DNA of 64,000 bases from JAGPCK01 sp964535575 (GCA_964535575.1 CAZHTC010000005.1:124001-188000), one strand, 5' to 3'. Shown: positions 8,546-18,658, counted from the stretch's first letter. Notes: generated by a model not told the origin, from the letters alone. A program made the numbers and translations.

Positions 8546-10876
8546 ATGAATAGGGGTGAAACGGATTACTTAGCTTTGTTGAATGAGCCTCAGCGCGAGG
8601 CAGTGCAGAATACTGAAGGTCCGGTGATGATTATTGCCGGTGCAGGCTCGGGTAAAACACGTGTGCTCACCTACCGCATCGCCCACCTGCTGAGCAAAGG
8701 AGTTGATGCATTTCAAATTCTTTCCCTCACATTTACCAATAAAGCAGCCCGCGAAATGCGCGAGCGAATTGAAAAAGTGGTAGGGAATGAGGCAAGAAAT
8801 TTATGGATGGGCACCTTTCACTCCGTTTTTGCCCGAATGCTGCGTATAGAGTCTGAGAAAATTGGTTACCCGCGCAATTTTACCATTTACGATACCGATG
8901 ATGTAAAAAGTTTACTTAAGAGTATTGTGAGTGAGATGAACCTGGATGAGAAAATTTACAAACCGGGCTTGGTGCTCAACCGTATTTCGAATGCCAAAAA
9001 TAACCTCATTAATGCACGGGCTTATTTCGAAAATCTGGAATTGCGTGAAGCCGATGCAGCCAGTGGTCGTCCGAAAATTGCCGAGATTTATTTAGCCTAT
9101 CAGGATCGTTGTTTTAAGGCCAGTGCCATGGATTTTGATGACCTGCTGATGAAAACATACGAATTGCTGAATAAGCATACCGATGTACTCAATAAGTATC
9201 AGCATCAATTCCGATACATTATGGTTGATGAGTTTCAGGATACCAATCATTGCCAGTATATGATTATCCGGAAACTGGCAGCGGCCTATCAGAATATTTG
9301 TGTGGTGGGCGATGATGCCCAGAGTATTTATGCGTTTCGAGGGGCAACCATTAAAAATATACTCGATTTTAATAAGGATTACCCCGAATTAAAAGTTTTT
9401 AAACTGGAACAAAATTACCGGAGTACGCAAACTATTGTGGATGCTTCTTCGAGTATTATTTTAAAAAACCGGGACCAGTTAAAGAAGGAGATTTTTACCG
9501 ATAATCCAGAGGGTAATAAAATAAGCGTATTCAAAGCCATTAACGATAATGAAGAAGGCAGGATGGTGGCCTCTTCCATTTTTGAAGAAAAAATGCAGGA
9601 ACGGCTCAATAATTCCGATTTCGCCATCTTATACCGAACCAATGCACAATCGCGTGCACTGGAGGAAGCCCTGCGAAAAATGAATATTCCTTACCGCATT
9701 TATGGTGGATTATCCTTTTATCAGCGCAAGGAAGTAAAAGACCTGTTGGCATATTTTCGGTTAATCATTAATCCCAATGATGAGGAAGCCCTGCGCAGAA
9801 TTATCAATTATCCGGTGCGTGGTATTGGTAAAACAAGTATCGAAAAATTGTTTGTTTTGGCCGATGCACATAATACATCCGTATGGCGCATTATTGAAAA
9901 TATTGAATCGTTTACCAAAGAACTTAAAGCTGCGGTAAAACCAATCAGTGATTTTGGTACCATGATTAAACATTTTGCCGTGATGATGAAAAATCAGTCG
10001 GCATATGAGGTTGCTGAATACATAGCCAAACAAACAGGTTTGCTCAAATCATTGTATGAGGACAAAACCGTGGAGGGTGTAGCCCGTTTTGAAAACATTA
10101 AGGAGTTACTGAATGGGGTAAAAGAATTTACCGTACAGGAACCGGTGGAAGGAGAGGTTAATTTTTTACCACGTACCCTTGACAATTACATGCAGGATAT
10201 AGCCTTGCTTACTGATGCGGATAAGGACAATGAGGAAGATAATGATAAGGTTAAACTTATGACCATTCATGCGTCAAAAGGGCTGGAATTTTCACACGTA
10301 TTTATTGTAGGACTCGAAGAAAATTTATTCCCTTCTCAATTATCGCTCAATAGCCGGCAGGAACTGGAAGAGGAGCGCAGATTATTTTATGTGGCCATGA
10401 CAAGGGCGATGCGCAAACTTACCTTAACCTTTGCCACCAGTCGGTTTAAATTCGGCACGTTAAATCCGGCCGAACCGAGTCGTTTTTTAACAGAGATTGA
10501 CCCGCAGCACCTCAAGATGGAACGTTTATTTGCCACCGGAAATCAAACAAAGCGCGACTTGTCGGGGTTGGATGAAACTTTTTCCGAGAAACGGACTTCT
10601 CTTTCGGGGTTAAACGTAAAAGGGAAGTTTTCAAAACCGGGAGTTACATTTACCAAACCTGTTAACAGAATACCTGCTAATGATGACCCTGATTTTGTAC
10701 CTGACGATACTACCGGGCTTATCGAAGGAATGCAGGTGGTGCATCAGCGATTTGGCAAGGGAACCGTTGAAAAAGTAGAAGGAAATGCCGATAGCCGCAA
10801 GGCCACCATTAATTTTATGGGATTAGGACAAAAGCAGCTGATTTTGAAGTTTGCTAAGCTCAAAATACTTTCATAG
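8546..10876 (+). CDS. UvrD/PcrA-type superfamily 1A DNA helicase
   Basis: This is a 776-residue ATP-dependent 3'-5' DNA helicase for repair and replication-fork maintenance. Walker A is AGAGSGKT (31-38) and motif II is VDEFQD (227-232). Also visible are GDDAQSIYAFRGA (motif III), QNYRST (motif IV), the LMTIHASKGLEF block (motif V) and VAMTRA (motif VI). The C-terminal ~50 residues (GMQVVHQRFGKGTVEKVEG onward) match the Tudor-like tail of PcrA/UvrD that contacts RNA polymerase. The protein is full length. The ATG at 8546 is preferred because the Q-motif region (LNEPQREAV) follows immediately. It heads a likely unit with the DUF4290 gene and murA. Confidence 0.96.
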   Translation: MNRGETDYLALLNEPQREAVQNTEGPVMIIAGAGSGKTRVLTYRIAHLLSKGVDAFQILSLTFTNKAAREMRERIEKVVGNEARNLWMGTFHSVFARMLRIESEKIGYPRNFTIYDTDDVKSLLKSIVSEMNLDEKIYKPGLVLNRISNAKNNLINARAYFENLELREADAASGRPKIAEIYLAYQDRCFKASAMDFDDLLMKTYELLNKHTDVLNKYQHQFRYIMVDEFQDTNHCQYMIIRKLAAAYQNICVVGDDAQSIYAFRGATIKNILDFNKDYPELKVFKLEQNYRSTQTIVDASSSIILKNRDQLKKEIFTDNPEGNKISVFKAINDNEEGRMVASSIFEEKMQERLNNSDFAILYRTNAQSRALEEALRKMNIPYRIYGGLSFYQRKEVKDLLAYFRLIINPNDEEALRRIINYPVRGIGKTSIEKLFVLADAHNTSVWRIIENIESFTKELKAAVKPISDFGTMIKHFAVMMKNQSAYEVAEYIAKQTGLLKSLYEDKTVEGVARFENIKELLNGVKEFTVQEPVEGEVNFLPRTLDNYMQDIALLTDADKDNEEDNDKVKLMTIHASKGLEFSHVFIVGLEENLFPSQLSLNSRQELEEERRLFYVAMTRAMRKLTLTFATSRFKFGTLNPAEPSRFLTEIDPQHLKMERLFATGNQTKRDLSGLDETFSEKRTSLSGLNVKGKFSKPGVTFTKPVNRIPANDDPDFVPDDTTGLIEGMQVVHQRFGKGTVEKVEGNADSRKATINFMGLGQKQLILKFAKLKILS

Positions 10877-10923
10877 GTTTTTTACAAGGAATATTCCCTA
10901 TTTTGCAACATTAATTTTAGTTC

Positions 10924-11574
10924 ATGGAATACAATACCAGCCGAAGCAGAATGTACATAAGTGAGTACGGACGCAATGTTCAGAAAATGGTTGACCACCT
11001 GCTTTCTATTTCTGATAAAGAAGAACGCACACGTAAGGCAAATTTAGTTGTAGGAGTAATGGGTAACCTCAATCCGCAGTTGCGCGATTCGGTTGACTGG
11101 AAACATAAACTCTGGGATCATATTCACATCATTTCGGATTTTAAACTGGATGTGGATGCACCTTATCCTGTTCCTTCACCCGAGGAGGTGATGCGCAAAC
11201 CTGAACGGTTGAATTACCCGGAAACAAGAATCAGGTATCGTTTTTACGGGAAAAATATCGAGAAAATGATTGAGCGTGCCAGAGAGATGGAAGAAGGGCC
11301 TACCAAAAAATACTTTATCAATATTATTGGTTCGTTTATGCGTGCGGCCTGCCGCCAGTGGAATGATGAAGTACTGCCCGATGAGGCCGTAATTAACCAT
11401 ATGGCCGAATTGTCTCAGGGTAAAATTCAGTTAGAGGCTGAAGAGGGGGCACATGATTTCAGTTTGGGTGACAAAGGCCAGCGCACAAACAAACCATTCT
11501 ATAAAAACAAGAATCAGTTTAACAGGAACAAAGGCAATAAATTTCATAACAACCGCAACCGCAACAGGAAATAA
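10924..11574 (+). CDS. DUF4290 family protein
   Basis: This is a 216-residue cytoplasmic protein of a family restricted to Bacteroidota, recognised by its opening MEYNTSRSRMYISEYGRNVQ and the DWKHKLWDHIHIIS block. The body is predicted helical. After about residue 170 it becomes a low-complexity basic tail rich in Asn, Lys and Arg (KNKNQFNRNKGNKFHNNRN), which looks suited to nucleic-acid or ribosome contact. Function is unknown. The gene sits seven bases before murA, and it may be co-translated with it. The tail's composition is the only hint about its role. Confidence 0.85.
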   Translation: MEYNTSRSRMYISEYGRNVQKMVDHLLSISDKEERTRKANLVVGVMGNLNPQLRDSVDWKHKLWDHIHIISDFKLDVDAPYPVPSPEEVMRKPERLNYPETRIRYRFYGKNIEKMIERAREMEEGPTKKYFINIIGSFMRAACRQWNDEVLPDEAVINHMAELSQGKIQLEAEEGAHDFSLGDKGQRTNKPFYKNKNQFNRNKGNKFHNNRNRNRK

Positions 11575-11580
11575 ACCAAA

Positions 11581-12888
11581 ATGGGTGCATTTAAAATTAC
11601 AGGCGGACTACCTCTTAGCGGCACGGTAGTTCCACAGGGTGCCAAAAACGAGGCGCTTCAGATTATCTCAGCCGTTCTGCTTACTCCCGAAAAAGTTACT
11701 ATTTCCAATATTCCCAATATTCGCGATGTAATGAAACTCATCGAACTGATGGGCGATATGGGAGTAGTGGTGAAACAAATTGATGAGCATACATTTTCTT
11801 TTGAAGCGAGAGAGGTAAATCTGGAATACCTGCGCAGTGATGATTTTCGAAAAAAAGGAGCTGCCCTGCGCGGTTCTATTATGATTATTGGCCCGTTGCT
11901 GGCCCGCTACGGATTGGCTTATATTCCAGAGCCGGGCGGTGATAAAATTGGAAGAAGACCTGTTGATACTCACCTTCGCGGATTTGAAGCACTGGGCGCC
12001 ACATTCGACCATTTGCGAGATGAACGTTATTACCGTATTGACGCCAAAAATCTGAAAGGTACCTATATGGTGCTTGACGAAGCTTCGGTAACCGGAACAG
12101 CTAATATTGTTATGGCAGCTTCGTTGGCTAAAGGAACCACGCAGATATACAATGCAGCCTGCGAACCTTACCTGCAGCAGTTGTGTAAAATGATTAACCG
12201 CATGGGCGGAAAAATAAGTGGTATTGGATCAAATCTGATAACTATTGAGGGAGTAGAAAGTTTAGGCGGATGTGAACACCGCATGTTGCCCGATATGATT
12301 GAGATTGGCAGTTTCATTGGACTTGCTGCTACCACCAATTCTGAAATTACCATTAAAGATTGCTCTATTGCTGAATTGGGAGTTATTCCATCCGTATTTA
12401 AAAAGATGGGGATTGAAATGGAATTCAAAGGAGATGATATTTATATTCCCAAACAGGATTCCTATAAAATTCAAACCCTTATTGACGGTTCTATTCTTAC
12501 CATTCGCGATGGGATATGGCCGGCCTTTACCCCAGATTTAATTTCCATTGCATTAGTTACGGCTACACAGGCAAAAGGAAGTGTACTTATTCATCAATGG
12601 ATGTTTGAAAGCCGTTTGTTTTTTGTAGATAATCTGATTGATATGGGAGCTAAAATTATTTTATGCGACCCTCACCGCGCTGTGGTTATTGGTTCGAACC
12701 GCGAAACTAAATTGCGTGGCATTACCATGAGTTCTCCCGATATACGTGCAGGGGTGGCTATGCTCATTGCAGCACTTGCTGCTAATGGCACAAGTACCAT
12801 CAATAATATTGAGCAGATTGACCGCGGATATCAATACATTGATACCCGTTTGCGTGCACTTGGAGCCAAAATTGAGCGGATTGATTAG
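11581..12888 (+). CDS. murA: UDP-N-acetylglucosamine 1-carboxyvinyltransferase
   Basis: MurA transfers enolpyruvate from PEP to UDP-GlcNAc, the first committed step of peptidoglycan synthesis. The 435-residue EPSP-synthase-fold protein has the conserved N-terminal QGAKNE (K22, N23) and C-terminal DRGYQYIDTRL. The loop that normally carries the PEP-reactive cysteine reads PGGDKIGRRPVDTH, with Asp121 where E. coli has Cys115. Enzymes with Asp here (known in mycobacteria and chlamydia) remain active but are not alkylated by fosfomycin. The gene follows the DUF4290 gene by six bases and ends head-on against the large secreted-protein gene with no intervening base. Confidence 0.96.
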   Translation: MGAFKITGGLPLSGTVVPQGAKNEALQIISAVLLTPEKVTISNIPNIRDVMKLIELMGDMGVVVKQIDEHTFSFEAREVNLEYLRSDDFRKKGAALRGSIMIIGPLLARYGLAYIPEPGGDKIGRRPVDTHLRGFEALGATFDHLRDERYYRIDAKNLKGTYMVLDEASVTGTANIVMAASLAKGTTQIYNAACEPYLQQLCKMINRMGGKISGIGSNLITIEGVESLGGCEHRMLPDMIEIGSFIGLAATTNSEITIKDCSIAELGVIPSVFKKMGIEMEFKGDDIYIPKQDSYKIQTLIDGSILTIRDGIWPAFTPDLISIALVTATQAKGSVLIHQWMFESRLFFVDNLIDMGAKIILCDPHRAVVIGSNRETKLRGITMSSPDIRAGVAMLIAALAANGTSTINNIEQIDRGYQYIDTRLRALGAKIERID

Positions 12889-15800
12889 TTACTGAGCAAC
12901 CACTTTCAAATGCAGCAGTTCTCCGTTATTTAAAATGGAAAGGAAATAAATTCCCTTTCTCATTTCATTGGTTTTTTGAATCTGAATGGATTCGTTATTG
13001 GTGAAATTTACTTCGCGGCTATAAACCACTTTCCCGTTTAGATCAGTTAGTGTTATCAGCGCATTCCCCGTTAATTGAGCATTATTTGTTATAACCAGTT
13101 CATCGGTAAAAGGATTTGGGAAAACAGTAAACGAACCCATTTTTTCAGATTGAATAAACTGAACGGAAGAGTAGCTGAATTCACCATTAAAATCTACCTG
13201 TTTGATGCGGTAATAGTGAGTATAACCTGCCGATAAATGGGTATGAGTAAAAGTATAATGCTGAATTTTATTACTGTTGTTATTCCCCTTTACTTTTCCA
13301 ATCGGTTCAAAATCCACTCCGTTTAAAGAGTGTTCAATTTCAAAATGGCTGTTATTGGTTTCGGTAGCTGTTGACCATGAAAGCAGGGCCTCATCATTAA
13401 CTTTTGTTGCTTTAAAGTCCAGCCATTCAACAGGCAGTGGGGCTGTAGCATCGGTCCCGGTAAAGAATGAAAAACTATTATAAGTAGCGGGATTGTAAAT
13501 TGTTTTATTAGTTGCATCAAGGGTATTGCTTGTGGCATATCCCCATGCCGTTGAAGATGAACCACTGTTTTTGGCTATGCGTAAATTAGTTGCTGAGGTC
13601 ACGTTGTATAGCAAGGCATCAGTATAACGCAACTTTAGCGTATAACTCATTCCGGCCACATTAGTTGCACTGATATGCCAGTAAGCGTTTAAAGATTTTG
13701 TGCCGCTAATAGGATATGGCGGGTTGCTACCGGTATAGTAGAGTACGGTTGGAGCCGATGGAGGTAACGATGACCCCGCCTGCCAGTTAATCTGTGCAAT
13801 GGCTCGCCCTGCCTGATAATAAGTTGAGGTTCCTCCGGCAGTAAAACTTCCGGTATGAGTTGCGGGTAGCGGGGCAGTTCCGGTGCTAAATTCATCGGCT
13901 CCTATATCGGGTGCTCCGGTGCTGATGGAATTAGACCTGGTTCCCGAGGTTAATGCGTAGTCATAATCATAAGCAGCCATAGGCCAACCCTTCCCGCTAA
14001 CATACCAGCACAATTGAGAAGATGTATTAATGGATAAATCTCCGTTTGTTGCATCAGTAAAAAACAAAGAAGGATTTATCTGGGCTGACAACTCTGCCCA
14101 TCCGGCACGGTCGCTGGTGAAGAAGCTTGAATAATATTCCTGAAACGATTTGTATGTTAATGTTCCCTGGTCAAAAAGTACTTTAGTGGTATCAGGGCAA
14201 ACATGAAGGTTATAATTTGGAGAATATCCGGCAGAAGAAGGAGGGACGTTGATATTGCAACTGTATCCGCCAGAAGCCGATGACCGGCCATTATAAAACA
14301 GATTGCTTACTGAAATAATTGTTCCTCCGGTTCTTTTAAGATTACAGGAATTGGAAGCAAATGCAGTAGTTCCTCCGATATAAAAACTGTTAAAAATTAA
14401 ATTCACTGTGCCGCCAACAACCTCAAGCTGATTTAATGTTTTATTCAAACTATTGGGTGATGAGAACATATTGTTGTTTACATTCCAGTTGCCCGAACCT
14501 ATGTACAGGTAATCGCAATAGGAACCTGGGGTTGATGAATTAACTCCTAAATCATAAATGTAATTCCCCCGGAAGGTAGAATTGCTTGCTGTGCCGGCTC
14601 CTAAAATTACTCCGGCTACCGATGGGGTCACCCCGCTTGCACCAGAAATATTTTTAAGATTATTTATCCGGTTTGAATAGAAAATATTCCCACTGGTAGT
14701 GGTAACCAAATTAATTCCGTAAATAGATGGTCTGGAAGAGGTACTTGCATTGCGGCTGTTGCTAGATAAATTTCTTACAGTATTTGAGAAAACACTAACA
14801 GGAGCTGTGGAAATATTCAAATCAATTCCACCCACATAGGCACCAGCATTATAATCCAGCAAATCCAATCCGTTGACGATATTATTGCTGATGGTTGGTC
14901 CTGATGAGGTAGATACCCATATTCCGACCATTTGGGAGGGGGCATTGTAATAATTTCCCATCATGATGGAACTGGCAGCTCCGCCAATCGTATTACTTGA
15001 AACAGAAGTCAAGGTTCCGGTGGCATAAATACCATAAAAACTTATCGGTAATGTTGACGTAGAGCCTGTGTTTAAAATTGTAATGTTCCCTATGGAACTG
15101 TTATTAATAAGTCCTGCTGAGGCGTTGTAATAAATTCCGTACAATGGAACACTGCCTGAGGAAGATGAGGTTGCAACATAATAGCCCACTCCGCTTAATT
15201 CATTTCCGGTAGTGTTTCCAAGATTCACCGTACCTGAACTGTTAATGAAAATACCGATAAAAGGCAGGGAATTATCATAAGAAGTGAAACTGATATTCTT
15301 CAGCTTGTTGTTATCAAGGTTGGTGGTGATGCCCGAACCGGTAGCTATGGTAATACCTAAAAAAGCAATATACGATGTAGTAGTAGCTCCGGTTACCTGA
15401 TAGGTTCCGGTACCTGATGAGCTGGAGTAGCCGATAATATTATCCTTTATGGTAAAGGTACTGTTGAAGGTCTGACTGTAAATCCAAATGGCACCATGGT
15501 ATTTGGTAGCTCCGCTGTTGGAAATACTTCGTGAACCGGTCTGGTAGAAGCGGTTTCCCTGTATGGTCCAACCCGAATTGCCATCTAAAGTATAAATTCC
15601 CAGCGAGTGCGAATTGTTTGCCGAGTAGTCGTAAATATTATTATTGAGAATAGTTATACTATCGGTGTATTTTATGGCAGGGGTTGTTGGAGGTAAGTCT
15701 CCTGCTGCTAAAATACCATAGGCCGGACGTCCCCCGGAATTGCCCCCGATATTGCAGTTAGTGATTGTGTTTTTGATATTGCTCAAGGTGTCTTTTGTAA

Positions 15801-16284
15801 ACATTACAACACCGGTAAAAGATGTACCGGCACCCAGAAGTGTACAACGGTTAATGGTATTGTTGCATGCACCAAATCCCATCCTGACGGCAGAACCTCC
15901 GGAGGTGTTCAGGTTAGATATAGTGAGGCTTTGTCCACCACTGTTTAAGCCATCTATCGTTACGTTATCGGCACCTGCCAGATATATAAGCGAAATGGAA
16001 TGGTTACCGGAAATGGTAAAATTACCTCCTAAAGGTCGGATGGTAATGGAAGTATAGGAGGAAGGACCGCTACCGCTTGGAAGCAATACTGCCTGATTAG
16101 CACCTGTGATATTGGCATAAATATAAATAACGATATTGCCTGTTTTGGCTCCCCAATTAATAGCGTTAAATGCTGTATCTAATCCGCTATAGGTGGTGGC
16201 TCCAATTAGCACCTGTCCATTTACGCTGGTGCATAAACATGCCAAAAGAAAAGGTATAAGAAGCACCCGTTTAAGCATACTCAT
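12889..16284 (-). CDS. Large T9SS-secreted right-handed beta-helix protein
   Basis: This is a 1131-residue secreted protein, extremely rich in Ser, Thr, Asn and Gly. A signal peptide occupies residues 1-23 (ending VNG|Q). Residues ~40-720 carry repeated parallel beta-helix turns with NNTI, SNT, GNTI and NNNI-type ladders (for example DNVTIDGLNSGGQSLTISNL). A region near 790-960 resembles a beta-sandwich, then comes an Fn3-like domain (LPVEWLDFKATKVNDEALLS). The final ~80 residues are a type A T9SS sorting signal (VFPNPFTDELVITN, KGIYFLSI). Possible roles are adhesion or polysaccharide binding; no catalytic residues are recognisable. The gene starts at base 16284, with a second Met two codons on. 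Confidence 0.88.
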   Translation of the reverse strand: MSMLKRVLLIPFLLACLCTSVNGQVLIGATTYSGLDTAFNAINWGAKTGNIVIYIYANITGANQAVLLPSGSGPSSYTSITIRPLGGNFTISGNHSISLIYLAGADNVTIDGLNSGGQSLTISNLNTSGGSAVRMGFGACNNTINRCTLLGAGTSFTGVVMFTKDTLSNIKNTITNCNIGGNSGGRPAYGILAAGDLPPTTPAIKYTDSITILNNNIYDYSANNSHSLGIYTLDGNSGWTIQGNRFYQTGSRSISNSGATKYHGAIWIYSQTFNSTFTIKDNIIGYSSSSGTGTYQVTGATTTSYIAFLGITIATGSGITTNLDNNKLKNISFTSYDNSLPFIGIFINSSGTVNLGNTTGNELSGVGYYVATSSSSGSVPLYGIYYNASAGLINNSSIGNITILNTGSTSTLPISFYGIYATGTLTSVSSNTIGGAASSIMMGNYYNAPSQMVGIWVSTSSGPTISNNIVNGLDLLDYNAGAYVGGIDLNISTAPVSVFSNTVRNLSSNSRNASTSSRPSIYGINLVTTTSGNIFYSNRINNLKNISGASGVTPSVAGVILGAGTASNSTFRGNYIYDLGVNSSTPGSYCDYLYIGSGNWNVNNNMFSSPNSLNKTLNQLEVVGGTVNLIFNSFYIGGTTAFASNSCNLKRTGGTIISVSNLFYNGRSSASGGYSCNINVPPSSAGYSPNYNLHVCPDTTKVLFDQGTLTYKSFQEYYSSFFTSDRAGWAELSAQINPSLFFTDATNGDLSINTSSQLCWYVSGKGWPMAAYDYDYALTSGTRSNSISTGAPDIGADEFSTGTAPLPATHTGSFTAGGTSTYYQAGRAIAQINWQAGSSLPPSAPTVLYYTGSNPPYPISGTKSLNAYWHISATNVAGMSYTLKLRYTDALLYNVTSATNLRIAKNSGSSSTAWGYATSNTLDATNKTIYNPATYNSFSFFTGTDATAPLPVEWLDFKATKVNDEALLSWSTATETNNSHFEIEHSLNGVDFEPIGKVKGNNNSNKIQHYTFTHTHLSAGYTHYYRIKQVDFNGEFSYSSVQFIQSEKMGSFTVFPNPFTDELVITNNAQLTGNALITLTDLNGKVVYSREVNFTNNESIQIQKTNEMRKGIYFLSILNNGELLHLKVVAQ

Positions 16285-16342
16285 ATTACGAATCTAATAG
16301 AATATTTTTTAAAATAGACTGTTTTTTAGACGAATAGTTGCA

Positions 16343-17023
16343 TCAAAGGGAGAAATTAACCGGAGCGATTCCATTTGAAATCAGGTAGCTATTTGTTTTT
16401 GAGAAGGGTTTAGACCCAAAAAAACCTGAGTAAGCTGAAAATGGAGAGGGATGTGCTGATTTGATAATCAGATGTTTTGAAGAGTCAATGAGGTGTTCTT
16501 TTCCCTGAGCGTATTTACCCCATAAAATAAAAACAAGGTGTTCCTTTTGTTCTGATAGTAACTGAATAACCCTATCGGTGAATACTTCCCATCCTTGGTT
16601 TTGATGTGAACCGGCCTGATTGGCCTTTACTGTTAGGGTTGCGTTAAGGAGTAAAATACCCTGACTTGCCCATTGGGTAAGGTCACCATTTACAGGTGGA
16701 CTAATTCCCAAATCACTTTCAAGTTCTTTAAAAATATTTTGCAAGGAAGGTGGTTGTTTTACACCCGGGGCTACCGAAAAGCACAATCCGTTGGCCTGAC
16801 CTGCACCATGGTAGGGGTCTTGCCCCAGTATAACTACTTTTACTTTATCAAACGGAGTGTAATCGAATGCTGCGAATATTTTGTTTCCGGGCGGATAAAT
16901 GGTTTGCCCGTTTTGTTTTTCGTTCAGCAAAAAATGTTTCAGTTTTACAAAGTAATCTTTGCTGAATTCCTGAATCAGTAGTCGCTTCCAGCTTTCATCC
17001 AGTTTTACTGAGTTGCTGTCCAA
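16343..17023 (-). CDS. ung: Uracil-DNA glycosylase
   Basis: Ung removes uracil from DNA to start base excision repair. The 226-residue protein has the family-1 signature GQDPYHG at 67-73 (catalytic Asp69), the uracil-pocket region GLCFSV after it, LLLNATLTV, and the minor-groove loop HPSPFSAYSGFFG starting at His191. Length is normal. It overlaps the upstream branched-chain aminotransferase gene by 19 bases, so translation is probably coupled. The two gene functions are unrelated. Confidence 0.97.
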   Translation of the reverse strand: MDSNSVKLDESWKRLLIQEFSKDYFVKLKHFLLNEKQNGQTIYPPGNKIFAAFDYTPFDKVKVVILGQDPYHGAGQANGLCFSVAPGVKQPPSLQNIFKELESDLGISPPVNGDLTQWASQGILLLNATLTVKANQAGSHQNQGWEVFTDRVIQLLSEQKEHLVFILWGKYAQGKEHLIDSSKHLIIKSAHPSPFSAYSGFFGSKPFSKTNSYLISNGIAPVNFSL

Positions 17024-18084
17024 GGTTTATCCGTTACTTTCAGCACCCAGCCAAAAGTATCAGGGGTGCGGGCATTTTTAATATTTTCTAAACTAGCTTT
17101 AAGAAAATTACAAACCTTTCTGTCAGCTACCTCAGGTAAATTAATATCCTTTCCTTTGTAACCAATAGTAAGTATGGGTGCAATGGTAGCAGCTGTCCCT
17201 GTTCCAAAAGCATCGGCAAGGGTACCGTTGCGGTGAGCTTCCATTACTTCATCAATACTTATTTTCCGTTCCTCCACTTCAATTCCTTCGGCTCGCAGCA
17301 AATCAATGCACGATTTACGGGTTACCCCGTCCAGAATATTTCCGTCAAGTTCGGGCGTGAGCACTTTGTCCCCAATATTAAAAAACAGGTTCATGGTTCC
17401 CGATTCTTCCACAAATTTAAATTCGCGGCCATCCATCCAAATAATCTGATCGTATCCTTCTTTCTGGGCCTCTTTGGTAGGCAGCATCGATACGCCATAG
17501 TTGCCGGCTGCTTTCGCAAATCCGGCCCCTCCGTCAAAAGAGCGGACATATTTATCTGCCACTTTTACTTTAAGTGGTTTGTTATAATAGGCATTTACCG
17601 GGCAGGCAAAAATGATAAAGGAAAAATTGGCTGAAGGTCTTACCCCTATAAAATCATCGGTTGCAAACATGAACGGACGAAGGTATAATCCACTGCCTTC
17701 TCCGTTTGGTATCCAGTCTTTATCCAATAGTACCAATTGCCTTAGTCCTTCCATAAAAAGTTCCTGCGGAATATCAGGCATACACATGCGGGCTGCGGAT
17801 TTATTGAACCGTGCCCAGTTGTCAAGCGGACGAAAAAGTAACGGATTTCCTTCACTGTCTTTATTGGCTTTCATCCCCTCAAATATTCCCTGTCCGTAGT
17901 GAATTACACTCATTGCAGGACTAAATAACAATGGGCCGTAAGGAAGAATTTGCGGATTTTGCCATTGGCCATTGATATAATCCGCTTTAAACATGTGGTC
18001 CGAAAATATTTTACCGAATTCGATATGGTTGAAATCGCATTCATCTATCCTCGACCTTGAGGTGCGTGTAATTTGAATATTCAT
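17005..18084 (-). CDS. ilvE: Branched-chain amino-acid aminotransferase (class IV, BCAT type II)
   Basis: This is a PLP enzyme that interconverts branched-chain amino acids and their 2-oxo acids. It has 359 residues, the length of the type II (eukaryote-like) BCAT subgroup. The PLP lysine is K191 in GFAKAAGNYG. Further markers are SGLYLRPFMFATD, the phosphate-cup ESGTMNLFF segment and DGVTRKSCIDL. The start is at MNIQITRTSRSRI. It is followed by ung with a 19-base overlap and diverges from the gene at 18140. It probably serves both synthesis and breakdown of Val, Leu and Ile. Confidence 0.96.
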   Translation of the reverse strand: MNIQITRTSRSRIDECDFNHIEFGKIFSDHMFKADYINGQWQNPQILPYGPLLFSPAMSVIHYGQGIFEGMKANKDSEGNPLLFRPLDNWARFNKSAARMCMPDIPQELFMEGLRQLVLLDKDWIPNGEGSGLYLRPFMFATDDFIGVRPSANFSFIIFACPVNAYYNKPLKVKVADKYVRSFDGGAGFAKAAGNYGVSMLPTKEAQKEGYDQIIWMDGREFKFVEESGTMNLFFNIGDKVLTPELDGNILDGVTRKSCIDLLRAEGIEVEERKISIDEVMEAHRNGTLADAFGTGTAATIAPILTIGYKGKDINLPEVADRKVCNFLKASLENIKNARTPDTFGWVLKVTDKPWTATQ

Positions 18085-18139
18085 CTTATTTTGTTGATGA
18101 GGCGGTCAAATTTCGTGTAATTTGCATCTAAATCAAATT

Positions 18140-18658
18140 ATGGACGGGTTTAATTCTTTACTTGCTGATAAAAACGCGCTTACATTATTGTATGATGATA
18201 AGTTATACCTTATAAAAAGCGAACAACCTACTCAAAAGTTACCAGATGATGATAAAGGTCACAAAATGGGAACGGGAATTTCTTCTTCTGGGTCACATAA
18301 AGGCATTGTTTTTATTTATCGGGGTGATGAAGAACTTGATCAGTCGGAGCAGCAACTTTTTTCCGACATGGTAACCAAAGGCCTTAAATTGCCAATTAAT
18401 GAAGTGATGTTGTTACGCATTCCTTTAACCGAAGCGGTCACTTTCGAGAAACTAAAGGAAAAATATCAGGTTGTTAAAATGATACTTTTCGGAATGTCGG
18501 CAAATGATTTAGGATTGACTCAGCTTATTGCGAAATATAAGGTAACACAGGTTGATGAATTATGTAAATTGCTTGCTGCCGATGCTTTAGAAAAAATTGC
18601 ACGCGATTTGAGTATTAAAAAACAATTTTGGGCAAGTTTGCAGGAAATGTTCAAATAA
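18140..18658 (+). CDS. Conserved hypothetical protein, possible DNA polymerase III psi-like subunit
   Basis: No family is firmly recognised. The ATG at 18140 is preferred over an in-frame TTG at 18122, giving 172 residues with no signal or membrane segment. The second half alternates strand and helix: MLLRIPLTEA, then VVKMILFGMSANDLGL, then LCKLLAADALEKIARDLSIK, ending QFWASLQEMF. This order and the 'acidic/LEKI-x-LW-x-L' style terminus resemble the HolD (psi) subunit, a uracil-glycosylase-like fold. In many Bacteroidota, small unannotated genes fill this role. That assignment is an inference from pattern only. The gene stops four bases before rdgB, so the two are probably co-transcribed. Confidence 0.6.
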   Translation: MDGFNSLLADKNALTLLYDDKLYLIKSEQPTQKLPDDDKGHKMGTGISSSGSHKGIVFIYRGDEELDQSEQQLFSDMVTKGLKLPINEVMLLRIPLTEAVTFEKLKEKYQVVKMILFGMSANDLGLTQLIAKYKVTQVDELCKLLAADALEKIARDLSIKKQFWASLQEMFK

